Positions 13,131 to 24,855 are shown, counted from the stretch's first letter. The stretch: DNA of 64,000 nucleotides from Erinaceus europaeus (GCF_950295315.1 NC_080168.1:64379838-64443837), one strand, 5' to 3'. The notes: generated by a model from the letters alone, not told the origin. Numbers and translations are program-made.

Positions 13131-13265
13131 GTGCAGACAAGTGTCCTCTGAGCCTCATGACAGTTTGCAAGCTGTTCCTCCTCTAAAAGGAACAGGAATA
13201 AATAAAAGTGAAAACTGCCTTTGGATGCTGTTTCTAAGGTTTCAGAGCTCCTCCTTTGCTTTCAG

Positions 13266-13538
13266 AAAACAGAGGAATGGGAGAAGAACAAGACTGAAGC
13301 AGACATGGAGAAGTATGTTTGGGAAAATAGCGCCTCTGAGAAAAACGTGCTGGAGACTCTGCTCCAGATGAAAGCTGCCACTGAGGAAGCCTCAGAAGTC
13401 AGCAAGGAAGCGCTCCTGGGCACCAGGGAAGTTGACAATTATAGAACAGCCATCATTTCCTTGAAGAACCAGGGGGAGAACAGAGATACTCTCTCTCAGT
13501 ACAAAGAATCAGTGAAGAGACTGCTCAGTGTGTCCTGA
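13266..13538 (+). CDS. MRPS35: MRPS35 terminal coding exon (C-terminus and stop)
   Basis: The exon follows a TTTGCTTTCAG acceptor and encodes 90 residues ending at TGA 13536-13538. It begins [20 protein letters not shown] and ends [27 protein letters not shown]. This matches the charged, helical C-terminus of MRPS35; the TEEWEK and [10 protein letters not shown] motifs are diagnostic. The stretch [22 protein letters not shown] differs noticeably from the human version I remember, which is expected for a solvent-exposed mitoribosomal tail. The intron joining it to the 1680-1749 exon is 11.5 kb. Open frame upstream of 13266 is intronic. Identification is from motif recognition and exon phase, not a database search. 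Confidence 0.95.
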   Translation, partial: KTEEWEKNKTEADMEKYVWENSASEKNVLETLLQMKAATEEASEVSKEALLGTREVDNYRTAIISLKNQGENRDTLSQYKESVKRLLSVS

Positions 13539-13604
13539 ACTCCGGAGGGGGGAACACCTGCTTCCTCTGTTAATTTCATGATGCATATGTATAATCTAAT
13601 GTGA

Positions 13605-13610
13605 TATAAA
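13605..13610 (+). terminator. Possible MRPS35 polyadenylation signal (TATAAA variant)
   Basis: No AATAAA occurs in the first 200 bases after the MRPS35 stop. A TATAAA hexamer, a known weak poly(A) signal variant, lies 67 bases after the stop in an AT-rich stretch, and a SINE starts about 50 bases further on. A short 3' UTR is my inference. Confidence 0.35.
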
Positions 13611-13655
13611 ATGTTATTTAAAACCCACTGCATTGCATCAGCATTTAAATCACTT

Positions 13656-13765
13656 CTTGGGCCGAGTGTTATGGCGTAGGACTCACATGCCTAGGCCCCT
13701 GAGGTCCCACGTTCAATCCCCAGCATCTCTGTATTCCAGACCTGAGCATTGCGCTGGTGTTGGAT
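13656..13765 (+). mobile_element. Degraded SINE after MRPS35
   Basis: Reads GTTATGGCGTAGGACTCACA and CCACGTTCAATCCCCAGCAT, the tRNA-like head and B box of a class D/E copy. Confidence 0.6.
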
Positions 13766-14814
13766 CAGCATAAGCCTTTAAAACCAGGTTTCTCACACCC
13801 ATGCACAAAGGCAGTGCTTATTCAGAAGTTGCTCACACTGGGGCTGCTGAACTGCTTTCTTCTGGTTCTGAAGTGTTTGGACTTTATTTCTACCATGACT
13901 GTTGGTGTTCTTGGAGAGCCATGTTTTGTCACCTGCTACATTTCTTCCCTGACACATTAGCACTTGGTCGCTCCTGAGTGATGATTCTGGCTACTTGGGC
14001 GGCTAGATGCAGACGCCAGGCCCAGGCTGCAGTTTAGAGCTTTGTGTACGAAGCTGTGTTTACCCAGTGCCTCTTTCACAGAGGCAGAACCTGGTCAGAA
14101 ATAGATTCTTGCGGGTATTCTCTAGCCTGAAGTGTCTGCTCCAGCCCCCTCTTGGGAAGCTGGCTCACTTCCGTCTTAGCATCCTGCTTTCTGTTTTCTG
14201 GCACTCATTTCTTCAAACTCTTGATTGCAGAAAAAGTAAAAGTAGAGATTGTCCATAGCTCACAAAAGAGATGAGCCAGAGGACCCAGAGTTTGTTTGAA
14301 AAGCACATGCAAGTGTGAGAACTGCCTGAGGAGACTCATGGTAGCTGTCCACTTGGGACTTTTCAGCATGTCTGTAAGCCATTTCTCAGTGCTTCCAGAG
14401 TGGTCCACAAGCAGTTCACTCAAAGACGAAGGGAAGGAGTCATTGGGTTTGCTTGCCTCCGATTGGTTTTGCCTTGCAGAATTTGAAAACATGCTTGAAA
14501 GCCAAAGGGATTTTCAGAGCCGTCGCACAGATTTCTGTTCAGTGAAGATGTGACGTGGTGCTGGCAAGGCCAAGCAGCTGTTGGGTAGAGAGAGCACAGC
14601 ACTCGGACCCTGAGCACAGACAGCATAGAGAGATTTGCTGGGTTGCCTGGATGGAAGTAGGAAGGGAAAGTGAAGGAGAGGGGACAGCAGTGCTTACGTA
14701 CATACAGCCAAATGTATTTCTCAGTGACTTGTCTGGAGTTGAGGAAAGCACAGATACAGATACAGAAACAGGGTTGAAGGAGGATTTTGAAGACAGGAGG
14801 TGAGGTAGGTACTC
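13766..14814. other. Single-copy intergenic DNA between MRPS35 and MANSC4
   Basis: About 1 kb with no repeat or coding signal that I recognise; only short overlapping chance frames. Confidence 0.6.
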
Positions 14815-14965
14815 AGGCTGGCAAAATAGCTCACCTGGATAATGTTATGTTTGCCATGTGCCATGTGTGTAACCCAGGTTCTAGCCCAGCCCTCACCCCA
14901 TTGAAGGAAGATTTGGTGCTGTGCTGTGGGGTGTTTCCCTCTCTGCCTTGAAAAAAAAAAAAGAG
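14815..14965 (+). mobile_element. Class C SINE
   Basis: Head GGCTGGCAAAATAGCTCACC, middle CATTGAAGGAAGATTTGGTG, A-rich end. Confidence 0.75.
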
Positions 14966-15028
14966 AAATAGTTACTCGTTAGATCTTGGTTCTTGTAAGC
15001 TATTAATTGGCCCATTAAAAGCAATGAA

Positions 15029-15320
15029 TGGGGAGTCGGGCTGTAGCGCAGCGGGTTAAGCGCAGGTGGCGCAAAGCACAAGGACCGGCATAAAGATCCC
15101 GGTTCGAGCCCCAGCTCCCCACCTGCAGGGGAGTCGCTTCACAGGCGGTGAAGCAGGTCTGCAGGTGTCTATCTTTCTCTCCTCCTCTCTGTCTTCCCCT
15201 CCTCTCTCCATTTTGACATCAATAACAACAACAATAATAACTACAACAATAAAACAACAAGGGCAACAAAGGGAATAAATAAAATAAATATTAAAAAAGA
15301 TACTTTAAAAATAAATAAAA
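15029..15320 (+). mobile_element. Class A (ERI-type) SINE, full length and close to consensus
   Basis: The A box (TGTAGCGCAGCGGGTTAAGC) and B box (GGTTCGAGCCC) are intact. The CACCTGCAGGGGAGTCGCTT middle and the AACAACAAGGGCAACAAAGG tail are complete. It looks young and keeps an intact internal Pol III promoter. Confidence 0.93.
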
Positions 15321-15344
15321 TAAAAGCAATGAATGTGATCATAC

Positions 15345-15535
15345 TTTTTTCCCCCTCTTTATTGGGGCTAATGGTTCACAGTTGACTGTACAGTAGTTGG
15401 TCCATATGTAACATTTCTCAGTTTTCCACATAACACTCTAACCCCCCCCCACCTAGGTCCTCCTCCACCATCATGCACCAGGACCTGGCCCCCCTCCCCA
15501 GGTTCTTCATTTTGGTGCAGTACACCAGTGGTCAT
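15345..15535 (-). mobile_element. LINE 3' UTR fragment
   Basis: The plus strand reads CCCCCTCTTTATTGGGGCTA, GTAACATTTCTCAGTTTTCC and TTTGGTGCAGTACACC. The last part recurs at 61030 next to clear L1 3' UTR sequence. Confidence 0.6.
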
Positions 15536-15539
15536 ACTT

Positions 15540-16290
15540 CTTAACAGTGTTGTAGGGGACACACTTGCTGCATCTTTCCCCTCTTTCTGTCTAGCTCTTT
15601 CTACTTGAAGCACAATGGAGAAGGGATGTAGGGTCTGATCTTTGTCTGGGTCCGGCTGGAGCCGTTGACAATGGATTTTGGTTGGGTCTGGCCATACCCA
15701 ACTTCTCAAGCCTGTCAGAAACATCAGCCATGAGCTGTGGGTGGAGTGGGGAGGTCGTCTCAGTGTCATTCAGCCTCATACCCAAGAGCAGGTGTGCACA
15801 CTGCGAGTCAGACACAGTGCTGGCCGGGGCCGTTCAGGTCAGTGCTCACATGCTGTTGCTGGGCAGTGATGTTTCCTCCCCCAGAGGGACCCTGGAAGCA
15901 ATATATGGGGAGTCCTCCTGGATGGCACCCTGTCAGCTGCTCTCCTGGGCCTAGCTGGTCTGCCTTCTCACCCTGTAGTAAGCCTCCACTGAGCCCTGCG
16001 GTGTGGATGCTGAGGCTGGCTCTGGGAGCACGCCCGCCCCTTTCACATTTACAGTTGGTGTGAGAAGTGAGGGTGGTCTCAGAGTCTCAGAGGACCATGT
16101 TCCCTAACCTTGGCAGTCTGGTAGCTGGGCCACCAACCTGGAGACTTTGGCTCAATGAGGCTGCAGCTTGGTGCCCCAGTGGCAGACTCTGAGCAGGAAG
16201 ATTAAGATCAAACTGTCTCAGAAGGGAGCAGTTGCTGTCGTCATGACTTGCGAGCTTTTCTTTTTTGCCATGCACATGCAGTTTCACTAA
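15540..16290. other. Single-copy intergenic DNA, unassigned
   Basis: No repeat or gene recognised; the overlapping short frames on both strands have no known motif. Confidence 0.55.
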
Positions 16291-16294
16291 CTCC

Positions 16295-17032
16295 GTGCCA
16301 GTGAGAGAGGGGAAGACGGGAGAGATACTGGTGCTGGAGCTTCCTCTCGTGCCCTAGCACCTCCCACGTGGGGCCACGTGCATGGCAAGGCATGCGTCCT
16401 ACCCACTAAGCTATGTCTTCTGCCTAACTTTAGAAATAGTTCATCATACCTGGTGGTATACCAGGTCCAAGCTCCCTCCTCACCTGCAGGAAGAAGCTTC
16501 ATGAGCAGTTGAAGCAGGTCTGGTGTCTCTCCCTCCTTGTCTCCCTTCCCACTCAATTTCTCTCTGTCCTATCAAATTAAATAGTTTAAAAAAAAAAAAA
16601 CTGACTAAAATAAAATAAGCATTTCTTAAAAAAGAGAAATAGGGGCCAGCTGGTGGCACACCTGGTTAAGCACACATTACAGTGTAAGGACCCAGGTTCT
16701 AGGCCCTGGTCCCCACCTGCAGGAGGAAAGCTTCAGAAGTGATGAAGCAGGGCTGCAGGTGTCTCTCTGTCTCTCTCCCTCTCTACCTCCTTCTCCCCTC
16801 TCAATTTCTCTGTCTCTATCCAATAATAAATAAAAATATTTTAAAAAATAAAAGAGAAATAGTTAACCAGGGCCAGCAAAATAGCTCATTTGGATAGTGT
16901 GCTGCTTAGCCATTTGAATGACCCAGGTGTAAACTGTTGCCCCATCACACTGAAGAAAGTTTCACTACTGTAGCACCTACTTCTCTCTCTCCCTCTTTCT
17001 GCTTCTATAAAATGACATAGGAAAAAAAAAAT
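16295..17032. mobile_element. Four SINEs in a row: C(-), B(+), B(+), C(+)
   Basis: Class C minus at 16295-16432, class B plus at 16440-16598 (5'-truncated), class B plus at 16641-16856 with an AATAATAAATAAAAATATTT tail, and class C plus at 16866-17032. Confidence 0.8.
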
Positions 17033-17149
17033 AGAAATAGTCAACCATCATTTGTTACTCACTAGGTTCTGGTCCTTTAAGTTATTAATAAATGTCGTGA
17101 CCACGATCATGCTGACCTGTATAGTGAGGATTCTAGGGGACACGTGCAG

Positions 17150-17740
17150 TATTTGCCTGTGTCACTTTTATTTTCTTTTAGTAGTGATTTACAAAATAAC
17201 AGTAGTACAGTTCCACACCGTTCTCACCACCGGAGTTGTGTCCCCATTTCCTCCATTGGAAACTGTAGTGGTTCTTCCAAGGTCACAGATACAGACAGGT
17301 TGACTATTATTTCTATAATTATCTGTATATCTATACTTTTGCCTTTTCCTTTTCTTTCTTGATTTTTTTTTTTATTATTACTAGAGCACTGCTCAGCTGT
17401 GGCTTAGGGTAGTTTACGGGATTGAACCTGGGATTTAGGAGCCTCAGGCAGTAATAGACTTTGCATAATTGCTATGCTATCTACCCCTGTCCCCCATTTG
17501 TTTCTATAGTCCTGCCTTCTCTTCCTAAGTCACACCTACACCTGTTACTACTTCTGAATGTCTTTCCTTTTTTCCCTCTTTTCGCTCTGGGCCCTGGAAT
17601 TGGAGTTCATAGCCCTCTAGTTATCTTCCCCTAACATTTTTCCCCTTTGGGGAATATGAACCAGAATTTTTGGGGGGTGCAGAAGGTGGGAGATCTGGCT
17701 TCTGTAATTGCTTCTCTGCTAGACATAGATGTTGGCAGGT
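17150..17740 (-). mobile_element. L1 3' UTR fragment with a class E SINE inside
   Basis: 17150-17315 and 17490-17740 are colinear with the L1 3' UTR seen at 45775-46580 (GTGCAGAAGGTGGGAGATCT, TTCTGTAATTGCTTCTCTGC). A class E SINE (17372-17490, GCTCAGCTGTGGCTTAGGGT) splits it. Confidence 0.75.
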
Positions 17741-17846
17741 GGATCCAGAGGGTAGGTCTCTCCAGTCTCACTATAAACTTAAATTTTAGGGTAATTTAAG
17801 TTTATCACGGTCTCCCCTTCTCCTGTGTATTAGAAAAGGAATTGAG

Positions 17847-18368
17847 GGGCCAGGTGGTGGCACACCTAGTTGAATGCACATGGTACAGTGTGCAAGGACC
17901 TGGGTTTAAGCCCTTGGTCCCCCCACCTGTAAGGGGCAGACTTCACAGGTGGTGAACCAGATATCTGTCTTTCTCTCCCTTTCTCTCCCTCCCTTTTCAG
18001 TTTCTCTCTGTCTCTATCCAAAATAAAAAAAACAAAAGGAATTGATTACACTTGTGATACTGAATATTATTAAGTTTCATGGCAAGTCGATTAAAATTTT
18101 TTAATTCAGACACTTGTTAATAATGCCACTGACAAGAGATTTGGTATCCTTTTTCTCATATTAAAGACTGTATTTGCAAATGGCAATAATTTGATCTTGA
18201 CTGCAAAGAAATAGGATGTTACAGAAATTTCCTCCCCAGATATTTTTCCTTTTTTTAAACAGAGCCTTTCTCAACTATGGCTGTTGGTGGTGCTGGGGAT
18301 TGAACCTGGGACTTAGAGCCTCAGGCAGGAGAGTTGCAGCACCGTTAGGCTGTCTCCTCAGCACTCCT
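17847..18368. mobile_element. Class B SINE (+, 17847-18036) and class E SINE (-, 18250-18368)
   Basis: The plus copy begins GGGGCCAGGTGGTGGCACAC and ends in an A-rich tail; the minus copy carries GGTGGTGCTGGGGATTGAAC. Confidence 0.8.
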
Positions 18369-18794
18369 TGACTCTCCATGCTTATTGGGAAGGTGGAGAC
18401 TTTTAGTGGAGCCATGATTTCAAGTAGGCTCTGTGCTGGCTCCCGTTTCTTAGAAGCGTGACTTCAGACACAGCTCTGAGACACTCAGTCACCTCACCTG
18501 TGTGACAGTCGTAGTGTGGCAACTAACACTAGCATTCCCAACTCCCGGGGCTAAGGGTCCAGTGAGTGAATGGACCCAGGCCCAGCTGGAGGACCGTAGC
18601 TCTTACAGGGTGCTAAATAAATGCAGTCTCAGAACTTGGTTGAAAAGGGCATGCCTCAAGGGAATCATTTAAAAATAAAAAGTTCTGATGATGGGGTCAC
18701 TGGGTTTTTTTCTTGCAATTGTGCGGTGGCAGCTCCAAGGCCTCATATGAGCATGGTTTCACAGCTCCCAGGCCAGCTTTTGAACTCTTAATGT

Positions 18795-18910
18795 CAGAGA
18801 CAGAGACAGGGAGAGACAATACAGGATGGGAGCTGCTTCTGGTGCCATAGCACCCCCCCCCATGTTGTACTGGCACGTGAACCCGGGCCATGCACAGAGC
18901 AAGGTGCAGT
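18795..18910 (-). mobile_element. Class C SINE immediately downstream of the MANSC4 stop
   Basis: Contains AGGATGGGAGCTGCTTCTGG and TGAACCCGGGCCATGCACAG. In MANSC4 orientation its head lies about 20 bases past the stop codon, so most of the 3' UTR would be SINE-derived. Confidence 0.7.
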
Positions 18911-18929
18911 GACAATGAAAAGCTCGTCT

Positions 18930-19546
18930 TCATGAGGCCGCACCTTGGAGCTTCCTCTGCCCTGGTGAGTACCATCCCTGCTGCTCTCTCCAACACCTTG
19001 GGGTTGTGACCATGATAATCCAGCAGAGAGAGACAGCAGAGGCACAGAGGGCCACGGGGACCAACCAGGACTTCCCTGACCCTGGGGCCTCTGCAGGCGC
19101 CGCATCCCCCTCCTCAGCCTGCTGGCTGCTGCCAGGGGACCCTTTGGTTTTGTTGGAGAACTGTTTGCTATCATTGAGTCGGGATGGTGGAAGCGCTTGA
19201 GAAGCTCCGAAGTCTGTGGGCAGAAAGGAGGGACCGAGGGTCCTGTTGTCTGGACCAAAGGTGGAGCTGATTTGGGGTGACACTCTGCGTCCCTCGGTGG
19301 AGACAGAGCCACCTTGGGATGTGAGCTCTGTCCAGGAATCCGTACTCGAGTCCTGAGGGAGCCTAGGCCCATTGTTCATGTCCCAACCCTGTGAAGCTGG
19401 TGGGGTCCCCCCCACGGAGGGCCACTGAGGGTGTGGTTCAGTGCTGGGTCCCAGCTCTGCACTTGAAGCCTGCAGGACCCAGAGCCTGCGGGTGTTGAGG
19501 TGTGAGGCTGGAGCCCGCTGGAAAACCAGCAGGTCTGGGTCGACAC
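18930..19546 (-). CDS. MANSC4: MANSC4 exon 3: stalk, transmembrane segment and cytoplasmic tail
   Basis: This is the last coding exon on the minus strand. The acceptor TTGTCTTCCAG lies just above 19546, and the TGA stop is at 18932-18930. The first two bases complete a Gly codon split with exon 2, followed by VDPDLLVFQ, a motif I recall from MANSC4. Residues about 124-280 of the 327-residue product form a Ser/Thr/Pro/Gln-rich stalk with N-glycosylation sequons at N223-RT and N254-KT. Residues about 283-303 (LVPVALCASAVSLCWIIMV) form one transmembrane helix, followed by a short basic tail. The stalk is weakly conserved in this family, so assignment rests on exon order, phase and position between MRPS35 and KLHL42. 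The full length of 327 residues is close to the roughly 340 I recall for human MANSC4. Confidence 0.88.
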
Positions 19547-20084
19547 CTGGAAGACAAGGCACCTTTCATTTACTATTGGTTGATGAAAGGGGACTCCAGC
19601 ATCATTTGAGAGTCTTGGCTTTTGCCTCTCTGACTTCTAGACTAAGCCAATTTCTAATCCTTCCCCCACGTATCTGCGAAGTCTGCAGCCAGACTGTCTA
19701 CACTGCCCCTTCTCTCACTCTCACTCTCTCTCACTGTGCTGGAGGTGCACTTAGCTCTGTGGAGAGCCCTTGGTGCTCAACAGGCCTCACACTATGGGCA
19801 GAGCTGCGGGCTGAAAGAACTACATGCTCTGAAGCAAAGTGGACCAGCCCTGTTGCGGGGACTGTACTCCAAATCCCGAGCAGGGTCCCAGGTCCAGTCT
19901 TGTTCCTTCCTGGCTCTCACTTTGCCACCAGTGTCCACCCCTACCCTTCCCCCACAGTTAACCAAGTCCTTTGCTGTGACTTTAGACAGGCATAGACAGT
20001 GAGTGATCTGCCTCTAGAGGGAAAGAAAACTCAATAGCTTTTCAGCTGTGCTTGTCCTCAGGCTTTTCACACACTCACCTGTCT

Positions 20085-20480
20085 GTCTGTCTGCCTTCTT
20101 CACCTATTTATTTATCCATCCCCCATCATTCATCCATTTATCCATCCACCCACCCGTCCATCTATCCTTCCACCCATCCATCTATTCATCTATCCATCAT
20201 TTATCAATTTATCCACTAATTCATCCATGTATCCACCCATTTATCATTCTGCCCACCCTTCCATCCATCCATTCCATCCATCATTCATCCCTCTTTCCCA
20301 TTCATCATATATCTATTATCCATATATTTATTCATCCAGCATCTATCCATCCATCCATCCACCTTTCCTTTCCATCCATTCATCTATCCCTCTTCCCCAC
20401 CCATCCATCTAATTATCCATCCTTCATTCTTCCATCAATCAATCCATCCATCCATCCTCCCATCCCCCATCCTCTCTCCT
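20085..20480. repeat. CATC/CCAT-type tetranucleotide satellite
   Basis: About 400 bases of diverged ATCC/CATC units (ATCCATCCATCCATCC at 20345) in MANSC4 intron 2. The 175-residue frame it opens is a by-product of the repeat. Confidence 0.9.
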
Positions 20481-20494
20481 GCTTATCCATGATT

Positions 20495-20763
20495 TCTTTT
20501 TTAAAAATATTTATTTATTCCCTTTTGTTGCCCTTGTTGTTTTGTTGTTGTAGTTATTATTATTGTTGTCATTGATGTCATTGTTGGATAGGACAGAGAG
20601 AAATGGAGAGAGGAGGGGAAGACAGAGGGGGAAAGAAAGATACCTGCAGACCTGCTTCACCGCCTATGAGCAACTCCCCTGCAGGTGGGGAGCCGGGCTC
20701 AAACCGAGACCCTTAAGCCAGTCTTTGCACTTTGTGCCATGTGCACTACCACCCGACTCCACA
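20495..20763 (-). mobile_element. Class A SINE, near full length
   Basis: Shows the CCCTTTTGTTGCCCTTGTTG tail, GGATAGGACAGAGAGAAATG, a CAACTCCCCTGCAGGTGGGG middle and an ACTACCACCCGACTCC head. It abuts the CATC satellite. Confidence 0.9.
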
Positions 20764-21767
20764 TGATTTCTTTTTCTTGCTGGTCTCTTCTTAGTCCTGA
20801 CTGGTTTTGTGCAGTTTCCATTTTTAGCCCTTCCTTCCTTCATTCTCTCTTGTATTTACTCTTCACCCCAACCCCCATTGCACCCCCCCCCAAAAAAAAA
20901 GGACATCCCCTTTCAGCTGGCACTGAAATACTCATAACCAATTGTGTTCTCTTCCTTGAGCTCTGGTGTCCTGTGGGAGATATCCATCTGCCCCTCCCCT
21001 CGACATCTCAGCTCCGCCCAGAACACACTTAAAACCCAGACCTTGCTGTCTACCTTGAGGTCTTACCCTGGCTATAACTGCACCTGATACACCCACGCCT
21101 TCCCTTAGGAGCCTGTGAGCAAAGAGCTTTGGGCTTCTCTCTCTTTCCTTTCTCCCCAAACTAGTCCAGCCGTAGCCCACTGTGCCAGGAGTCACCCCCC
21201 ACCCCCCCATGCCCAGGCCCCAGGCCTCTGTGCTGGGATGTCAGACCTGCATCTCCATGTGATCTTTCTGGGTTACTAGTTAAGTCAGTTCAGTGCTGGG
21301 ACAGTTTCTCACTGAATTCCCTGCTTTCCTTACCTCCCCTGCCCTGGCTGTCCCCCTCACCCCTCTCCTTCCACCTCCACTGTGCCTAGGGGACTCTGCT
21401 CTGGCCTCCACCTGCCCCTCCCTGCGGCCTCCTCTAAGCAGTCTGAGCCCTTTAATCTCCCCTCTTGAAGCATGTGACATGGTGCCTGGCATCTTTGTCA
21501 GACCTTGCATGTCTCACACTTGGCCAGATGATAAGGAGCTTGAACAGAGCCTGGGATGCCCACATTGTTAAGGACATGGCTTCTCCAGCCTCGGGGCCAG
21601 GAAAGAGCTCACTCTACCATGTGCGTGGGCCCGTGGGTGCACCATGCACAGGGGGAGCTTCACCAGCAGCACCAGGATGTCTGTAGTGAAGCACAACCCA
21701 CCTCTAGGCCAGGCTCCTGGGGTAAATGAAAGGCAACACTTAAGCAATGTTGACCCCAGATGTGTTA

Positions 21768-22121
<354 letters not shown>

Positions 22122-22811
22122 TCAGGGCTCAGCTGGAGCAGGTGGGGACAGTTACCTCTCCTGCTCTTCTTAGATCTATCGGACATTCCATTCCACATGG
22201 GATTAGCTGGGATCATCCCCCAGACCCTGGATCTTGTGCTTAGGAAGAGTTCAGTTGCTGCTGCATAAGACTCCGGGGACCAGGGCATTAGGGGGTCAGA
22301 TTTCTAGGTTTCTACAAGCCAAGATCCCCCAAGTTCACTGCAGAGGGACAGGTGGCAGAGGGAGAGATGCAAAGGGCACAGCCAGCCCTGTCAGCCTCAC
22401 TGGGCTCAGCCTAGGTTGAGGAAGGGCCCCAGACTCATGAGCTCCCTCCTGCCAGTGGTCCCCAGCTCCACCTTACAGAACCTAAGCCCACAGAAATGCC
22501 ACTCACCCACCCACCCAAAGGGAACAAGACAACAAGGTGGCACCTGGAAGCCCTCAAACACTTTGTTTCTGGAAAAGCAAAGTCAGATTCACTGAGTGCA
22601 ACTCTTCAGCCCATCTGCTGGCCAACAAGATTCCAGATGGCTCCAGACCTCAACTGAATCTGCTGTGGAATTGCGGTGGGTAGAGCCTGCTCTGCTGCAG
22701 TGGAAGATGGACTGAGAGCATCCCACTTCCTCCAGCTTCTCAGCACCCCTGTCTCTGGACTCTTTTTCAGCAGGAGAAAAAGATCAGAGCCAGTTAACGA
22801 CACACTGCTAA

Positions 22812-22985
22812 GGGGCTGGGGAGATACCTCACTTGGACAACGTGCTGCATTGCCATGCGCATGAGCTGGGTTCAAGCCCGGTCCCTTCTTCACTGGAGGA
22901 AGCTTCAGTGCTTTGGTGTCTTTCACTCTCTCTGCTGCTGTCTCTCTGTCTCTGGAGACAACGAGGAGGAGGAGGCAGAAGAAGA
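22812..22985 (+). mobile_element. Class C SINE
   Basis: Reads GGGGCTGGGGAGATACCTCA, GGTTCAAGCCCGGTCCC and ACTGGAGGAAGCTTCAGTGC, and ends in a GAGGAGGAGG/GAAGAAG purine tail. Confidence 0.8.
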
Positions 22986-23080
22986 AGCAGCTACTAATCC
23001 ATGATATATCACAAAGACCTCCCTGAGGATGCTATAGAGTTTTAAGAGAAAGGAATAAAATGTCCAAGCTCAGACACCTG

Positions 23081-23713
23081 TGTGGGACTATGTGGAAGTT
23101 TGGTAGAGCTTAGGGAAGCTCCCCCCATCTTCATGGATGGAGGTCTGAAAAGGTACCTCTCTTGTTAGCCTCTCTCCATAGAGATGAGCCAAGAGACAAA
23201 AGTCTATCAGACTCAGCTTGCCCTCTGTAGGACTCCCAAAATTCCCCTGCTGTCAGCCAAATGGTTAACTGCTTTAGAATTCAACTCATTCAAAGTTCAC
23301 ACATTCCACTTCACCTTTTGATCACAAAGGAAGAGCACATCCTGTCACACACTTCTAACACACGGGCAAGTGAAAAGCCCCCCAAGACCTTGTTTCTTGG
23401 AGCCCTTTTGATGTCTTTAAAGCTTTGCTCTTCCTTGTCTATCTCACCTTACTGGTTCGACCACTATTCTTCTCTCAAATACCTTTGGATAATTAAATGC
23501 CTGCATCAGGAGACCAATTGTATTGATCTTTATGTATCAACTCTTGTCATACCAGCCCCCTGCCAGAGGGGCATGCTGACCTTTAAGAAACCTGTGAATT
23601 CTGACGTATGTGAAAACTGTTCTTTGTCTAGCCTTCTATATCAACCCAAACCCATCCCCCAATAAACGAGTGTGTTTGTACCAGAATCCTCCCTGATTTT
23701 CTTTCTTTTCACA
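23081..23713 (+). mobile_element. Solo LTR of an endogenous retrovirus
   Basis: It begins TGTGGGACTATGTGG and ends TTTCTTTTCACA. An AATAAA signal lies about 50 bases before the end. It aligns along its whole length to the reverse complement of 54679-55291; shared blocks include AGAGCTTAGGGA, TACCTTTGGATAATTAA and GGGGCATGC. Its structure (TG...CA ends, U3-length leader, poly(A) signal, about 630 bases) is that of an LTR. No internal gag/pol/env-like sequence flanks it. I cannot name the family. Confidence 0.8.
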
Positions 23714-24215
23714 TAGTCTCTTGAACTAGTGATGGGAACTCAGTAAAGTTTACCTTTCTAGCCGAGAGCTAACCCACGCGAGCTCCGGCACACCTGCATC
23801 TCTGCAAAGAAAGCCACCACTTCTGTAGAGGGCAATTTCAGAAGATGTTCTTATCTCTTGTGCATTCTTATCTCTTTGTGCACACCCTGGGAGTGACAAG
23901 GTGGTGCTGTTTAAACCCCTGCCTGTAGCTAAAGACTGGCCCAGCCTGCCTTCTGCAGGAAGAAAGCCACAGCTCAGAAGCCACAATGGCTTGAGAACCA
24001 CGCACTTCCCCTGAGTTCTCACAGCCTCCCTGCTACCTCTGGGGCCAGTTTCCTCAATGAGGAGTCCAGGAATATCATGCTGGCCACAAAACCACAGAGG
24101 GACAGCCACTCAGTCCCCTCCACTCAGCATAGGCGCAGAGAGGTAGGAGCATCAGGAAAGGGAAGTTCACACTAATCTACAAGCATTCCCCTTTTCTTTA
24201 CATTAATTGATCTCT

Positions 24216-24855
24216 TCTGTGCTTGGTTTGCTTTTTTTTTTTTTTTTTTTTGAGGTGATGCCAGGGATCAAACCTGGGATCTCATGCATCCTGATTCACT
24301 TTTATTTATTTATTGTTGTTGTTATTGCCACCAGGGTTATAGCTGAGGCTTGTTGTCTACATGGCTCCACTACTTCCTGTGGCCTTCTTCCTTCTTTTTG
24401 TTAGAGGGTGAACAGGCAGAGAGAGGGAGAGAGAGGCAGCCCCCTGCAACACTGCTCCAGTGCTTGTGAAGCTCCTCCCTTGCAGGTGGGGACCTTAAAC
24501 TCCTTATGCAGGTGCAGGGTGATGTGTGCTCCACCTACCGCCACCAGCTGCTCCCCTGGTTTACTTGTGAGAGTTTAGGTTGTGACGGTCTCATACTGAG
24601 GCCTCCTGACTGTTGGTTTAGCTCTCCTGGTGGGTCTAGTCTGCATCCCAGCTCCAGTAAGTCCATAGCAAGCCATGAGAAGAAAATATGGAACAACCAA
24701 GAGTTTTTCCAAAGTACTATGCAGCTTTTCTTGTTCCTCTCCAACCTGAACTAAAATCTGGGAGCAAGGGAAAGGGGACTAAAGAAATCTCTAACAACAA
24801 CAATAAAAAACAACAAGGACAACAAAAGGGAAAATAAATATTAAAAAAAAAATTT
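24216..24855. mobile_element. SINE cluster: class E remnant and extended class B (-), class A tail fragment (+)
   Basis: A T-run and GATGCCAGGGATCAAACCTG are followed by an extended class B copy on the minus strand (24295-24558). At 24786-24855 only a class A 3' tail remains (AACAACAAGGACAACAAAAG). Confidence 0.7.

Larger units (their letters stand above)
1750..13265 (+). other. MRPS35: MRPS35 last intron, with its single-copy stretches
   Basis: This 11.5 kb intron starts with a GTAAGT donor and ends with a CTTTCAG acceptor. The SINEs listed separately occupy roughly a third of it. Stretches longer than 300 bases with no feature I can name are about 2455-4365, 6445-7225, 7405-9280, 9870-10420, 10450-10795, 11340-12570 and 13135-13265. 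They contain only short chance reading frames, such as 6544-7077, 7490-7783 and 11785-12168, with no recognisable domains or start context. A pure C run of 20 is at 10426-10445. Confidence 0.8.

Noticed and set aside
15029..15130. tRNA gene (A and B boxes present here and in other class A SINEs)
   Set aside because: The tRNA-like head continues into SINE body and tail, recurs many times, and does not end as a mature tRNA.
20048..20575. 175-residue frame rich in IHPSIHPS
   Set aside because: This is a direct translation of the CATC satellite followed by SINE sequence.
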